64,000 bases of DNA from Alphaproteobacteria bacterium (GTDB lineage Bacteria > Pseudomonadota > Alphaproteobacteria > Rhizobiales > OSC116): NCBI GenBank assembly GCA_002400495.2, contig NVQL02000074.1, forward strand, positions 124,001-188,000, in the 5' to 3' direction. How positions within the stretch are numbered: position 1 is the first letter of the stretch; every line of letters starts with the position of its first letter. The notes under the pieces are model-generated. The model did no database searches and was not told where the DNA came from. It saw only the letters and a list, made by a program, of their open reading frames with translations. Shown here piece after piece: positions 38,091-47,802 of this stretch. The translations under genes and the position numbers were made by a program.

Positions 38091-39157
38091 CGCCAGTCAA
38101 GAATAATTTTGCCACTCAAACCAGATTTCATCGTAAGAAACCCTTCCTCAAAATCATCAACTTTAAAATGATGAGTGATGACCTGGCTCACATCCAAACC
38201 ATTTTGCAACATAGCCAGCATTTTATACCAAGTTTCAAAAATCTCGCGCCCATAAACACCTTTTATAGTCAGTGATTTAAGCACAATTTTCGACCAATTC
38301 ACCGCAGATTTTCCAGGCGGTATACCAAGCATAGCTATGCGCCCACCCATAATCATATTATCAACCATCTGATCCAGCGCAATTTGCGAGCCGCTCATCT
38401 CCAAACCAACATCAAAGCCTTCTTTTATCTCTAGCGATGCAGCAATTTCTTTCAAATCTTCATTTTCTACATTCACAATCGTTATATCCGCAACTTTAAT
38501 TGCCAAATCCAACCGATCTTGATTAATATCAGTAAGCACAACATTTCGTGCGCCAATATGCTTTGCCACGGCCGCCGCCATTATACCAATCGGCCCAGCC
38601 CCCGTAATCAACACATCTTCACCCACCAAATCAAACGAAAGAGCCGTATGAACAGCATTGCCCAACGGGTCTAAAATCGCCCCAATGTCATCGCTAATAT
38701 TGTCTGGCAAAGGTATAACATTAAAAGCCGGCAACTTTAAAAACTGCGCAAATGCCCCCTGCTCATTCACCCCAATGCCTCTGGTTTCAGGATCAAGATG
38801 AAACTTCCCCGCGCGGCTTGCACGGCTGGTATGCCCAATTAAATGCCCCTCGCCCGACACCCGCTGCCCCACAAATAAATTCGGATACGCATCTTTAACA
38901 TGCCTCCCCAATTCAACAATCTCTCCCGCAAATTCATGCCCCGTCACCAGAGGCACAGGAACAGTTTTTTGCGACCATTCATCCCAATTCCAAATGTGAA
39001 TGTCAGTGCCACATATGCCAGTTTTGTTAATTTTAATCAGCACATCATCAGCACCAATTTCTGGCACAGGAACATGCTGCATCCAAAGCCCAACTTCTGG
39101 CTTAGCCTTAACAAGTGCCTTCATACCATTTGATTTTTTTTGTTTTGTGCCGCTCAT
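38087..39157 (-). CDS. tdh: L-threonine 3-dehydrogenase
   Basis: A 356-residue zinc-dependent medium-chain dehydrogenase oxidising L-threonine to 2-amino-3-ketobutyrate with NAD+. [17 protein letters not shown] carries the catalytic Cys and the [10 protein letters not shown] signature specific to Tdh; [10 protein letters not shown] supplies the zinc His-Glu pair; [11 protein letters not shown] is the NAD motif. The structural-zinc four-cysteine loop found in many Tdh proteins is reduced here ([20 protein letters not shown] lacks the usual Cys set). The ATG overlaps the kbl stop (ATGA) and has GGGGAT upstream; an internal ATG at 39124 lacks a ribosome site. Confidence 0.93.
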   Translation of the reverse strand: MSGTKQKKSNGMKALVKAKPEVGLWMQHVPVPEIGADDVLIKINKTGICGTDIHIWNWDEWSQKTVPVPLVTGHEFAGEIVELGRHVKDAYPNLFVGQRVSGEGHLIGHTSRASRAGKFHLDPETRGIGVNEQGAFAQFLKLPAFNVIPLPDNISDDIGAILDPLGNAVHTALSFDLVGEDVLITGAGPIGIMAAAVAKHIGARNVVLTDINQDRLDLAIKVADITIVNVENEDLKEIAASLEIKEGFDVGLEMSGSQIALDQMVDNMIMGGRIAMLGIPPGKSAVNWSKIVLKSLTIKGVYGREIFETWYKMLAMLQNGLDVSQVITHHFKVDDFEEGFLTMKSGLSGKIILDWR

Positions 39158-40362
39158 TTTATAATCCCCAACGATTTGCCAACTTTTTCAAAAGCGGTCA
39201 GTGCAAATTCAAGGTCTTCACGAGTTAAGCTCGCGTTCATCTGAGTTCTAATCCGCGCCAACCCCTTCGGCACAACAGGAAAAAAGAAACCCGCCACAAA
39301 CACACCTTCATCAAATAATTGCGCCGCCATATCTTGAGCCAATTTCGCTTCACCCAACATAACAGGCACAATCGGGTGGCTGCCATCAAGCAACTCAAAC
39401 CCCAAATCCGTCAATCCCTCACGCCAAAACTTAGTATTTTCAAACAACTGCAAACGCAAATCATCAGCCACTTCAACCAATTCAATGGCTATTAAACCAG
39501 CCGCAACAATCATCGGCGGCAACGAGTTCGAAAACAAATAAGGCCGCGCACGCTGGCGCAGTAAATCAATAATAACCTGCGGCCCCGCGATATAACCACC
39601 AATCGAACCACCAAGCGCCTTGCCTAAAGTTCCCGTCAATAAATCAACATCATCACTCACATTAAAATGCGCAGGCATACCCCTACCCTGCGGCCCCATA
39701 AAGCCCGTCGCATGGCAATCATCAACCATAACCAATGCATTATATTTCTTAGCCAGCGCAGTAATTTCAGGCAATTTAGCAAGGTGTCCATCCATAGAAA
39801 ACACCCCATCAGTCGCAATCATTATATACCGCGCGCCTTTTTCCTTAGCTTCAATCAGCTTCTGCTCAAGTTCCACCATATCGGAATTCTGGTAACGATA
39901 TCGCACCGCCTTACAAAGCCTTATGCCGTCAATAATCGATGCATGATTAAGCGAGTCAGAAATAATTGCATCTTCTTTACTCAGCAAAGGCTCAAACAAA
40001 CCACCATTGGCATCAAAACACGCAGCAAATAATATACTGTCATCCTTACCCAAAAATTTGGCTAATTTCTGTTCCAACTCTCGATGCGTATCTTTAGTGC
40101 CACATATAAAGCGCACACTGGCCATGCCCAAACCTTGCTCTTCCAAAGCCGTTTTTGCCGCATCAACCAATTGCTCATTATCAGCAAGCCCAAGATAATT
40201 ATTGGCACATAAATTGACCACATAATCATGCTCAACGCCGTTTAACCGCACATCAATGCGGCCAGATTGCTTAGACGTAATCTGCCGTTCACGCTTATAC
40301 ATACCAGCTTGCTCAATTTCACTTAGCTGATTTTCTATATGTTGTAAAAATTTCTCGCCCAT
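39154..40362 (-). CDS. kbl: glycine C-acetyltransferase (2-amino-3-ketobutyrate CoA ligase)
   Basis: A 402-residue PLP enzyme of the alpha-oxoamine synthase family that splits 2-amino-3-ketobutyrate with CoA to glycine and acetyl-CoA. [34 protein letters not shown] (key part: [14 protein letters not shown]), [16 protein letters not shown] and the PLP Lys in [15 protein letters not shown] (about residue 243) are diagnostic. Length is standard. Paired with tdh to convert threonine to glycine, behind its own promoter and palindrome at 40386-40414. Confidence 0.95.
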   Translation of the reverse strand: MGEKFLQHIENQLSEIEQAGMYKRERQITSKQSGRIDVRLNGVEHDYVVNLCANNYLGLADNEQLVDAAKTALEEQGLGMASVRFICGTKDTHRELEQKLAKFLGKDDSILFAACFDANGGLFEPLLSKEDAIISDSLNHASIIDGIRLCKAVRYRYQNSDMVELEQKLIEAKEKGARYIMIATDGVFSMDGHLAKLPEITALAKKYNALVMVDDCHATGFMGPQGRGMPAHFNVSDDVDLLTGTLGKALGGSIGGYIAGPQVIIDLLRQRARPYLFSNSLPPMIVAAGLIAIELVEVADDLRLQLFENTKFWREGLTDLGFELLDGSHPIVPVMLGEAKLAQDMAAQLFDEGVFVAGFFFPVVPKGLARIRTQMNASLTREDLEFALTAFEKVGKSLGIIK

Positions 40363-40385
40363 ATCGCCACCTCTTAATTGAATCC

Positions 40386-40414
40386 ACTTAATCCGTTATT
40401 ACGGATAATGTCAA
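40386..40414 (-). promoter_or_regulatory. kbl-tdh promoter with palindrome in spacer
   Basis: Minus-strand TTGACA (40414-40409), 17-base spacer, TTAAGT (40391-40386). The palindrome ATCCGT-TATT-ACGGAT (40391-40406) fills the spacer and is a likely site for the upstream XRE-cupin protein. The layout is the same as at the dctP promoter. Confidence 0.45.
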
Positions 40415-40449
40415 TGCAAAAGAAGTTTCATCTTATATAGCGGAATTTA

Positions 40450-41016
40450 CTAAGGGTTATGGACAACCAACAAAGCCTTAGCTTTCTCACCAACAGCATA
40501 AATCGCATGCTTACAATCGGCCGCATAACGAATGGTATCACCCTGCTGCAATTCAGCATCTTCTTCAGCAACCTTAACTCTAAGCTTACCCCCAAGCACA
40601 GTAACATGCTCAATACACCCTTGACTATGTGCCTCACTAACCAAAGCACCGCCTTTGGCAAATTCAATTTCATAAATCTCAGTTTTCCCAACCTGATCAG
40701 CAGGGCTAAGAATGCGAATCCGGCAACCCTCGCCTTGGCTATCAATGGTCGGCGTGCGCTGCGCCCGCAAAACCTCTTTAATTTTCGTATCAGCCTTGCC
40801 TTCATCCAACAAACCCGCAAAATCTACTTGCAGCGCATTGGTTAAACTCCACAAAGTTGCCACAGTCGGGCTAGATTCCCCACGCTCAATTTGCGACAGC
40901 ATAGACCGAGAAACCCCAGACAATTTTGCCATAGCTTCCAAGCTTAAGCCTTTGCTTTTACGGGTCAACTTAAGGCGTTTTGCCAACCGTTCCGATATCG
41001 TATTTTTTGCTTCCAT
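40450..41016 (-). CDS. XRE-family regulator with cupin sensor domain
   Basis: A 188-residue regulator: XRE helix-turn-helix (KGLSLEAMAKLSGVSRSMLSQIERGES, about residues 22-48; key part: SRSMLSQIERG) followed by a cupin domain (from about 115, HVTVLGGKLRVKV and GDTIRYAADCKHAIYA). ATG at 41016 is preferred; an in-frame ATG 8 codons upstream would add residues not seen in the family. It precedes kbl-tdh on the same strand by 87 bases and probably controls threonine breakdown, sensing an amino acid or derivative through the cupin barrel. Confidence 0.9.
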   Translation of the reverse strand: MEAKNTISERLAKRLKLTRKSKGLSLEAMAKLSGVSRSMLSQIERGESSPTVATLWSLTNALQVDFAGLLDEGKADTKIKEVLRAQRTPTIDSQGEGCRIRILSPADQVGKTEIYEIEFAKGGALVSEAHSQGCIEHVTVLGGKLRVKVAEEDAELQQGDTIRYAADCKHAIYAVGEKAKALLVVHNP

Positions 41017-41150
41017 GCCGTAACCTACGCAATCCACCATATTGAGTCAATGCAGAGCTCACATAGTGGTTACCAAGAAAATCAACCAGCCCAAACAACA
41101 AAATGCGGGCTACCAAGATAACCCGCATTGATTCTTATATTCACGCAAAA

Positions 41151-41678
41151 CTAGCTTTTAATCCACTCATACCGTTCAGTGTCATTACCCGCATAATCAG
41201 GATCAAGATAAATAAACAACCGATCAATTTTACCATTGCTCACTTCAAAGCAATCAGAAAAACGACCAACAGCCCAAGGCCCATCTCTATGTTCGCCAGA
41301 GCTTATGCCCTCTACTGAAAACTTTTCAGTTCCCGTCATATACCAAGTAAAATTATCATAATCATGTTTAATGGATTTTAAAGTTCCGCCAACATCAGTA
41401 AACAGTTGAATCAACTCCTCTTTGCCATTAGCCACTCCCCATTTCGGAAAAAACACTTCGCAATCTTCGGCAAAATGGTCAAACAAACCAATGTCTGTAT
41501 CAGGCGAAACACCACCATTATCCAACGATTTAAGATAGCTAACCGCAACGGCTTTGCGTTCTTCATCATTATTTGATGTCAGCGCTTGCGCAGCTGTGGC
41601 TGGTGCCAAAACGGTAGCAGCAATCACTGCCCCAGTTCCCACCAACATTTGGCGTCTATTTGCTATTTTATTTTTCAT
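41151..41678 (-). CDS. Tat-exported SnoaL/NTF2-like protein
   Basis: A 175-residue small protein with a twin-arginine signal (NRRQMLVGTGAVIAATVL, residues 7-24, cleavage near TAAQA) and a SnoaL-like alpha+beta barrel (SYLKSLDNGG, FDHFAEDCEVFFPKWG, GKEELIQLFTDVGGTL, GRFSDCFEVSNGKIDRLFIYLDPDY). This fold occurs in cyclases, dehydratases and small ring-modifying enzymes. ATG at 41678 has GGGAG upstream; an in-frame ATG eight codons earlier is less likely. It is the last gene of the aromatic operon, 74 bases after the intradiol dioxygenase. Location outside the cytoplasm suggests it acts on the substrate before uptake or binds it. Function is unproven. Confidence 0.78.
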   Translation of the reverse strand: MKNKIANRRQMLVGTGAVIAATVLAPATAAQALTSNNDEERKAVAVSYLKSLDNGGVSPDTDIGLFDHFAEDCEVFFPKWGVANGKEELIQLFTDVGGTLKSIKHDYDNFTWYMTGTEKFSVEGISSGEHRDGPWAVGRFSDCFEVSNGKIDRLFIYLDPDYAGNDTERYEWIKS

Positions 41679-41752
41679 TTTCTTCTCCCTCTTGTTAATC
41701 AATTACATTTACAATTTTACGTGCGGCACAGCCGCCCTCCCTATTGGCTAAC

Positions 41753-42631
41753 TTAAGTTTTGGCCAAAATGAAATTATGTTCCACCTGCCAAAACCAATC
41801 ACCAAATTCTAATTCTTTGCCCCGCGCAGCATCTTCTATTCTTTCAAATTCCGCCAATAAGCTTTGCTTCACCCCAAACACCGCATCAGAATTTATATAC
41901 GGGTCATCAGGGTCAAATATATGTGTAGTCAGCGGCTCAAAACCATCGGCTTTAATGATATAATGCAAATGCGCAGGCCGATAAGGATGCCGACCCAGCT
42001 TGCCCAACATTTTCCCCACAGGCCCATCATCAGGTATCGGATAAAATTTCGGCTTCACCGCCCTAAACCAATAGCTACCGTCTGCCCCAGTCCTAAACAC
42101 CCCGCGCAAATTAAAATCTGGCTGAATGCCCTTTTGCTGCACGTCATAAAAACCTTCATCATTGGCCTGCCACACATCAATCACCGCGTTTTCAATCGGT
42201 TGCCCCTCAACATCCAAAATACGGCCTTTAACCAATATATCTTCACCCTTTTCATCAAGGCAAATGTTCGCACCCATCGGCAATTCCGGCGCTCCATCAA
42301 CATGAAACGGCCCCAATACTGTGCTTTCCGAAGCCCCAGATGATTTGCGATGATTAACCGCATCAACCAACATCGAAACCCCCAAAACATCAGACAGTAA
42401 GATAAATTCCTGCCGCCATTCATCGCACATATGACCCGTTTCAGTCAGAAACATAATGGCGTCAAACCATTCTTTTTCAGTCGGCTCTAATTCTTTAACC
42501 GCTTCATGTAACTTGCGGGTCACCACTTCCATAATCTGTTTAAGCCGCTCATCTTTGGCATCAACATTACGCGCCACCACAATGTCAGCCGAAGCTTGCT
42601 CAGTAAAATATCCCAAATCGTCAATTTTCAC
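41753..42631 (-). CDS. intradiol ring-cleavage dioxygenase (hydroxyquinol/catechol 1,2-dioxygenase)
   Basis: A 292-residue non-haem Fe(III) enzyme opening an ortho-diol ring between the hydroxyls. An N-terminal catechol-dioxygenase dimerisation domain (residues 20-90) precedes the catalytic beta barrel. Likely iron ligands are Tyr residues in GFYDV-like and KFYPIPDDGP segments and two His in RPAHLHYII (about residue 222). ADAVFGVKQSLL-like SDAVFGVKQSLL matches hydroxyquinol dioxygenases. Pairing with maleylacetate reductase and a phenol-type hydroxylase favours hydroxyquinol as substrate, giving maleylacetate. It follows the hydroxylase gene by 9 bases. Confidence 0.9.
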   Translation of the reverse strand: MKIDDLGYFTEQASADIVVARNVDAKDERLKQIMEVVTRKLHEAVKELEPTEKEWFDAIMFLTETGHMCDEWRQEFILLSDVLGVSMLVDAVNHRKSSGASESTVLGPFHVDGAPELPMGANICLDEKGEDILVKGRILDVEGQPIENAVIDVWQANDEGFYDVQQKGIQPDFNLRGVFRTGADGSYWFRAVKPKFYPIPDDGPVGKMLGKLGRHPYRPAHLHYIIKADGFEPLTTHIFDPDDPYINSDAVFGVKQSLLAEFERIEDAARGKELEFGDWFWQVEHNFILAKT

Positions 42632-42640
42632 GTCAATCTC

Positions 42641-44395
42641 CTATCTATCAAGAATTTTGGTAAATACACGGGTTAATTCTTCCAATGGATTGTCGACAAT
42701 CTGGTCTTTGCGCCATGCAATATGATGGTCAGGCCGCACCAATATAAGCCCAGAATCGCCAATTTCTTTCGCCCGCGCCCAATCACCCGTATAGTCAGAA
42801 TATGGTTGCTGCGGGCCAATCAGCTGAATCGTCAAATCAATATTCAACTGATCTGCCAGCTGTTTCGCCGCAAGCACCCAATCTTCACCGCCAATACCCG
42901 TAAAACCAGTAAATTTCCCACGCCCGCACAAGTCCAATGTCGAGCGCTTTTGGCCCGCACCGTCAAATAACCAAACATGCGGCAATCGCGCACCAGGCCA
43001 AGTCGTCGGCTGATAATGCATTTCCTTATCAAGCTTAAATAAAGGCTGTTGCTGTCCGTCAGTTTGCACCGCAGCCGAACTGTAGCGTTGGTTCATCTCC
43101 ACACCATGCGCATCAAATTCATATTTTTTAAACGCAATGGCTTCACGCAGGGCATTACGCTGTTTTTCAGCGGCGCGGTTTTTTTCAACGCGCGCATCCA
43201 TATTAGCTTGCATTTTCACAGGGTCAGATTCGCCCAACAACCCCAATGCATCAAATATTTTACCCGTTTCACCAATCGATTGATTGGCACGAGTCACAAT
43301 TTGTTTGGCAACTGGCACACGCTCTTCACTATAAGTTTCAAGTAAACCAGCACCCGCTTGCCCGTTCAACACCATCGCCAGCTTCCAGGCCAAATTAAAC
43401 CCATCTTGAATAGACGTGTTCGAACCCAAACCATTAGATGGCGGGTGGCGATGCGCAGCATCACCCATAATAAACACCCGCTTCGCCTGCATATGGCTGG
43501 CATACATATTGTTAACCGTCCACGTGCTGGCCGATATTAATTCAATCTCAAGCTCAGGATCTCCAACCAATTGGCGCGCCACCTGCGTCGTCATCTCTTC
43601 ATCAACATTTGGCGCAGGTTCATTAACATCATAACCCCAAACAATCAGCCATTCATTCCACGGCCGCACCATGCGCACTAAACCCATGCCAATACCGCCA
43701 ATGTCAGCACCAGGTTGCATCACCCAATATAAAACCGAAGGTCGATGCGCCACATATTGGCTTAAATCCGCCTTAAAATGAATACTCATCGAGCCACCCA
43801 CACCCATTTCACCAACAAATGGCAACCCAAGCTGCTTCGCCACCAATGAATTACTGCCATCAGCCCCCACCAGATATTTCGAGCGAATGGTAAATTCCTT
43901 ACCCGTCAATTTATCCAAACAAGTGGTCGTCACACCGTCACTATCCTGCTCGTGGCTCAAATATTCAGTGCTCATTCTAGCGTCTGCACCACGCGAGCAA
44001 GCCGTTTTAAACAATAATGGCTCCATAAAGGTTTGCGGCAAATCATTCATTAAACATGGCGATGATAACTCATGTTCAGCGGCCGAAAGCGGGTGCGTAC
44101 CCCAACTCTTCATCCGCCCCAATTCTTCACCCGCAAGGCTTTTGCAAAACACGTTCTCGCCCATTAAATCTTGTTCTGTGGCGTGCATATAAGCTTCGTC
44201 TTCAACATCCTCACCCAAATCTCGCAATACTTCCATAGTGCGCTGATTGGTAATATGCGCGCGTGGCGTACTAGCTAGCCAACTATGGCGGTTAATCACC
44301 ATATTCTTAATGCCATAACTCGCCAGCAATGCAGCTGTCACCCCACCAGCTGGGCCAGTACCAATTATCAAAACATCAGTGCTTATATCAGCCAT
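42641..44395 (-). CDS. FAD-dependent aromatic monooxygenase (phenol hydroxylase/TfdB-like)
   Basis: A 584-residue single-component flavoprotein hydroxylase of the PheA/TfdB/MhpA group. VLIIGTGPAGGVTAALLAS (FAD ADP-binding, residues 8-26; key part: GTGPAGG), YLVGADGSNSLVAKQLG (DG motif, about 165), VFIMGDAAHRHPPSNGLGSNTSIQD (GD motif, about 300; key part: GDAAHRHPPSNG) and a C-terminal thioredoxin-like domain (from about 455) are present. ATG at 44395 has GGG 8 bases upstream; ATG at 44401 is possible. It overlaps the livM end region. It should add a hydroxyl to a phenol or resorcinol, feeding the dioxygenase downstream. Confidence 0.92.
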   Translation of the reverse strand: MADISTDVLIIGTGPAGGVTAALLASYGIKNMVINRHSWLASTPRAHITNQRTMEVLRDLGEDVEDEAYMHATEQDLMGENVFCKSLAGEELGRMKSWGTHPLSAAEHELSSPCLMNDLPQTFMEPLLFKTACSRGADARMSTEYLSHEQDSDGVTTTCLDKLTGKEFTIRSKYLVGADGSNSLVAKQLGLPFVGEMGVGGSMSIHFKADLSQYVAHRPSVLYWVMQPGADIGGIGMGLVRMVRPWNEWLIVWGYDVNEPAPNVDEEMTTQVARQLVGDPELEIELISASTWTVNNMYASHMQAKRVFIMGDAAHRHPPSNGLGSNTSIQDGFNLAWKLAMVLNGQAGAGLLETYSEERVPVAKQIVTRANQSIGETGKIFDALGLLGESDPVKMQANMDARVEKNRAAEKQRNALREAIAFKKYEFDAHGVEMNQRYSSAAVQTDGQQQPLFKLDKEMHYQPTTWPGARLPHVWLFDGAGQKRSTLDLCGRGKFTGFTGIGGEDWVLAAKQLADQLNIDLTIQLIGPQQPYSDYTGDWARAKEIGDSGLILVRPDHHIAWRKDQIVDNPLEELTRVFTKILDR

Positions 44396-45470
44396 TCTCA
44401 TTACCCTTTTTTTCATTATTTTTATTGGATATAGTCAGCCGTCGTCGTATCGGGAAAAGTTGCAGCCCCGTTTTATCGGTTATCATCCCCCAAATGCCTC
44501 GCGGTGCAAACAGCATCACAAATATGCCCGATGCGCCGAGTAAAATTAAATACCAAGTGCCATAATCAGCAAATAAAGACTGCAAGGTAAACAATACCAG
44601 TACCCCAATAATTGGCCCTTCAATTGTGCCAATGCCGCCAATCACCACAATAAACAGCACAAATGCCGTCCAATCCACCAAGCTAAATGCCGCATCAGGC
44701 GAGATACGCGCCTTCTGCAAATATATAATCGCACCCGTCAGGCCAGTGCCAAAAGCCGAAACCAAAAACACCACCCACTTCATCCGCGTGGCACCAACAC
44801 CAACAGATTCCGCGGCTTCCAAATTATCCCGAACCGCAGCCAAACCAAGCCCACGCTTAGTGCGCAGCAACCAATAAATGCCGCCAATGGTCAACACCAC
44901 CAAAACCAGCGCCAGCCAATAAGCCAAAATATCCAGCGCCGCAGAAGCCCGCACATCAAACACTTGCGCAATCCACTCACTGCCCCACATTTCCTTACGC
45001 GCATCACGCGGCATCGATGTACCCGTACCGCCACCCACTTGCTTCCACTGCGCCACAATCAACCGCGTCACCTCAGCACAAACCCATGTGCCAATGGCAA
45101 AATAAGCTCCCTGCAATCTAAACGCAAAAAACGCGATCGGCACCGCCAATGCCAAAGCCGCCAAACCACCCAACAAAACCGCAGGCACAGGGTTAACCCC
45201 CCACAAAATAATCGCCCCAAAAAATATATAAGAGCCAATGCCCACAAACGCTTGCTGCCCGACCGAAACCAACCCGCCATAACCTGCAAGCAAGTTCCAA
45301 AATTGCGCCAAAACCAGCATAGTCAGGATAAAAAACAAATCTTGCAACACCGAACGGCTCACCAAAGCAGGAACAAACACCGCCAATATTACCAGTAATA
45401 TCAAACATATACCAAAAATACTTGAGGTTCTTGTTTTGGTTTCAACGCTATATTTAGAAGATTGGCTCAT
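44388..45470 (-). CDS. livM: aromatic-operon ABC permease LivM type
   Basis: A 360-residue HAAT-family permease. RLQGAYFAIGTWVCAEVTRLIV (key part: QGAYFAIGTWVCAEV), VAAVRDNLEAAESVGVGATRMK-like LAAVRDNLEAAESVG, and VVIGGIGTIEGPIIGVLVLF (key part: IGGIGTIEGP) are clear LivM markers. The start at 45470 comes one base after the livH stop; an upstream in-frame start at 45521 inside livH is rejected. Longer than livM at 27363, mainly at the basic C-terminus (RRRLTISNKNNEKK). Located inside the aromatic operon, so it likely imports the aromatic substrate. Confidence 0.92.
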   Translation of the reverse strand: MSQSSKYSVETKTRTSSIFGICLILLVILAVFVPALVSRSVLQDLFFILTMLVLAQFWNLLAGYGGLVSVGQQAFVGIGSYIFFGAIILWGVNPVPAVLLGGLAALALAVPIAFFAFRLQGAYFAIGTWVCAEVTRLIVAQWKQVGGGTGTSMPRDARKEMWGSEWIAQVFDVRASAALDILAYWLALVLVVLTIGGIYWLLRTKRGLGLAAVRDNLEAAESVGVGATRMKWVVFLVSAFGTGLTGAIIYLQKARISPDAAFSLVDWTAFVLFIVVIGGIGTIEGPIIGVLVLFTLQSLFADYGTWYLILLGASGIFVMLFAPRGIWGMITDKTGLQLFPIRRRLTISNKNNEKKGNENG

Positions 45471-45471
45471 A

Positions 45472-46335
45472 TCACAACCCCGCCTTAGGAAACAAGCCAC
45501 GCGGCCGCACCAGTAAAACAATTATAAACGCCACATGACCAGATAAAATCTGCCATTCAGGATTAACCGCCGCCCCCAAAACCTGCGCCACACCAATAAT
45601 CACACCACCAACCAAAGTCCCCCAAAACGAACCAAGCCCGCCAATAATCACCGCTTCAAATGCATAGATAAGCCGCGCAGGGCCAATAGCAGGGTCAAAA
45701 CTCGCCCGCATGCCCAAATATAAAGCCGATATCGTCACCACAACCATCGCAATGCCAGTCGCAATGGCAAAAATATTATCAGTCTTAATACCCATCAAAC
45801 TAGCGGTCACAGGATCATCAGATGTCGCCCGAAACGCCCGCCCCAAACTGGTACGGTAAAAAATCTGCTGCAATATAACGATAACCAAAATCGCCGAGCC
45901 AAATGTCAACAACGGCAAAACCCCCACAGTGGCAACACCCAAGTCAACCGACGCGATTTGCAATTCCTGCGCATGAATACGCTGAGTATCGGCCGTAAAA
46001 CCCTCCAACAACACATTCTGAACCACAATAGACAAGCCAAATGTAACCAATAAAGGCGGCAAAATCTCATCACCAATCACCTTATTAAGCATCACAATTT
46101 GTAAAACATAACCCAGAGCAAACATAAACGGCATGGCAATCAACACCGCCAAAAACGGGTCAAGCCCCATCCATGTCACCAAAACCAAAATCACATAAGC
46201 GCCAAAAATAATAAAATCACCATGCGCCAAATTTACCAACCGCATAATGCCAAAAACCAAGCTCAACCCCGTGGCAAAAAGCGTATAAAGCCCACCTAAT
46301 AATACACCCTGAATGACAGTATCAACCCAAATCAT
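45472..46335 (-). CDS. livH: aromatic-operon ABC permease LivH type
   Basis: A 287-residue HAAT permease. GVLLGGLYTLFATGLSLVFGIMRLVNLAHGDFIIFG (key part: MRLVNLAHGDF) and AVIIGGLGSFWGTLVGGVIIG (key part: GGLGSFWGTLVGG) identify LivH. The start overlaps the livF stop by 4 bases. Partner of the adjacent LivM. Differs from livH at 26500, so the two importers are not recent duplicates. Confidence 0.93.
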   Translation of the reverse strand: MIWVDTVIQGVLLGGLYTLFATGLSLVFGIMRLVNLAHGDFIIFGAYVILVLVTWMGLDPFLAVLIAMPFMFALGYVLQIVMLNKVIGDEILPPLLVTFGLSIVVQNVLLEGFTADTQRIHAQELQIASVDLGVATVGVLPLLTFGSAILVIVILQQIFYRTSLGRAFRATSDDPVTASLMGIKTDNIFAIATGIAMVVVTISALYLGMRASFDPAIGPARLIYAFEAVIIGGLGSFWGTLVGGVIIGVAQVLGAAVNPEWQILSGHVAFIIVLLVRPRGLFPKAGL

Positions 46336-47057
46336 GCGCCCACCTCTTGGCTTGGCAGCGACCCAAAATAGGCGTCATGTATTTCATCACGGCCAATATC
46401 GGCAGGCTTACCGTGCAACGTCACCTGCCCCTCCATCATGCAATAAACATAATCCGAAACCGCCAAAGCTTGGCTGATATCTTGCTCAACAATCACCACC
46501 GATACACCCGCTGCTTTAATACGCGGAAACGCCGCATAAATATCGCGGATCACCACAGGCGCCAAACCAAGGCTAATCTCATCACATAACAATATCTCAG
46601 GGTTCGACATCAAAGCCCGCCCAATCGCCACCATCTGCTGCTGCCCGCCCGATAAGGCAGTGCTAGAAACAAGCCGTTTTTCCTTTAAAATCGGAAATAA
46701 CTCATAAATAGTGTCAAGATTCCATTGCCCCGCAACATTCCGCCCATAAGTCCCAATCTGCAAATTCTCTTCAACACTCAGCGATTGAAACAGCTTCCGC
46801 CCCTCAGGCACCATAGCCACACCCATCGGCATAATTTGGTCAGCACTTAAATCACCAATCGGCCGATCATTTAATTTTATCATTTCAGCATCATTGTTCA
46901 GCACACCCGCGATAGAGCGCAACAACGTCGTTTTACCCGCACCATTAGCGCCAATAATCGCCACAGTCTGGCCTTCAGCAAGCCCGATATCAACGCCAAA
47001 CAAAGCCTGAAAGTCGCCATAAAAAGCCGTTAAATTTTGAATGTCCAAACGCGCCAT
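46332..47057 (-). CDS. livF: aromatic-operon ABC ATPase LivF type
   Basis: A 241-residue ATPase. Walker A GANGAGKTT, signature LSGGQQQMVAIGRALM, Walker B ILLCDEISLGLAP and VIVEQDISQAL are standard LivF features; the usual DEPS of Walker B is DEIS here, as in some aromatic and amide importers. Its first base is the last base of the livG stop codon. The gene order G-F-H-M differs from the J-H-M-G-F order of the other liv operon. Confidence 0.93.
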   Translation of the reverse strand: MARLDIQNLTAFYGDFQALFGVDIGLAEGQTVAIIGANGAGKTTLLRSIAGVLNNDAEMIKLNDRPIGDLSADQIMPMGVAMVPEGRKLFQSLSVEENLQIGTYGRNVAGQWNLDTIYELFPILKEKRLVSSTALSGGQQQMVAIGRALMSNPEILLCDEISLGLAPVVIRDIYAAFPRIKAAGVSVVIVEQDISQALAVSDYVYCMMEGQVTLHGKPADIGRDEIHDAYFGSLPSQEVGA

Positions 47058-47776
47058 TAAATATCAATTCCTAAATATATTTTCTTCACCTCAGGGCTGT
47101 TCATCACATTTTGCGGCTCACCTTGTTCAATCACCCGACCAAAATCCAACACCAACAACCGCTCAACCACCGAATTCAGCGCATGCAACACATGCTCAAT
47201 CCAAATAATACTCACCCCATCTTTATGTATCGCTCGAATGGTATCAACCAATGCCAAACACTCACCATCAGTCAAACCACCCGCAATTTCATCAAGTAAT
47301 AATAATTTCGGTTGGGTCGACATGGCGCGTGCCAATTCAAGCCGTTTGCGCTCAAGCAAGCTCAAGCTTCCAGCAATGGCATTGGCCTTACCAATCAACT
47401 CAGTTTTCTCTAATATTTCGACACAATCATCAGTCACCTCAGCCTCATTGAGGTTGCGGCCAAAGCTAGCTGCCACTACTAAATTCTCAAATACAGTAAG
47501 TTTTTCAAATGGTTGCGGAATCTGAAACGATCGCCCAATGCCCGATAAACACCGAGCCGCAGCACTGCTACGGGTGATGTCAACACCATCATATTCTATA
47601 GTGCCCGCAGCAACATTTAAGCTGCCGGTGATCAGGTTAAATAAGGTCGATTTCCCCGCCCCATTCGGCCCAATAATACCCAGAGCTTCGCCTTCGTTTA
47701 AGGTAAAACTCACGTCATCTGTTACTTTTAACGCGCCAAAATTCTTAGACACATTTTTCAAGCTTAGCAGTTTCAT
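47057..47776 (-). CDS. livG: aromatic-operon ABC ATPase LivG type
   Basis: A 239-residue ATPase. Walker A GPNGAGKST, signature region GSLSLLERKRLELARAMS, Walker B LLLLDEIAGGLTDGE and IWIEHVLHAL are present. ATG at 47776 has AAAGG upstream; a TTG two codons earlier is the alternative. A perfect 11-bp hairpin lies in the 65-base gap after the binding protein gene. Confidence 0.92.
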   Translation of the reverse strand: MKLLSLKNVSKNFGALKVTDDVSFTLNEGEALGIIGPNGAGKSTLFNLITGSLNVAAGTIEYDGVDITRSSAAARCLSGIGRSFQIPQPFEKLTVFENLVVAASFGRNLNEAEVTDDCVEILEKTELIGKANAIAGSLSLLERKRLELARAMSTQPKLLLLDEIAGGLTDGECLALVDTIRAIHKDGVSIIWIEHVLHALNSVVERLLVLDFGRVIEQGEPQNVMNSPEVKKIYLGIDI

Positions 47777-47802
47777 GCCCAACCTTTACCTTAGTTTTAA
47801 AC

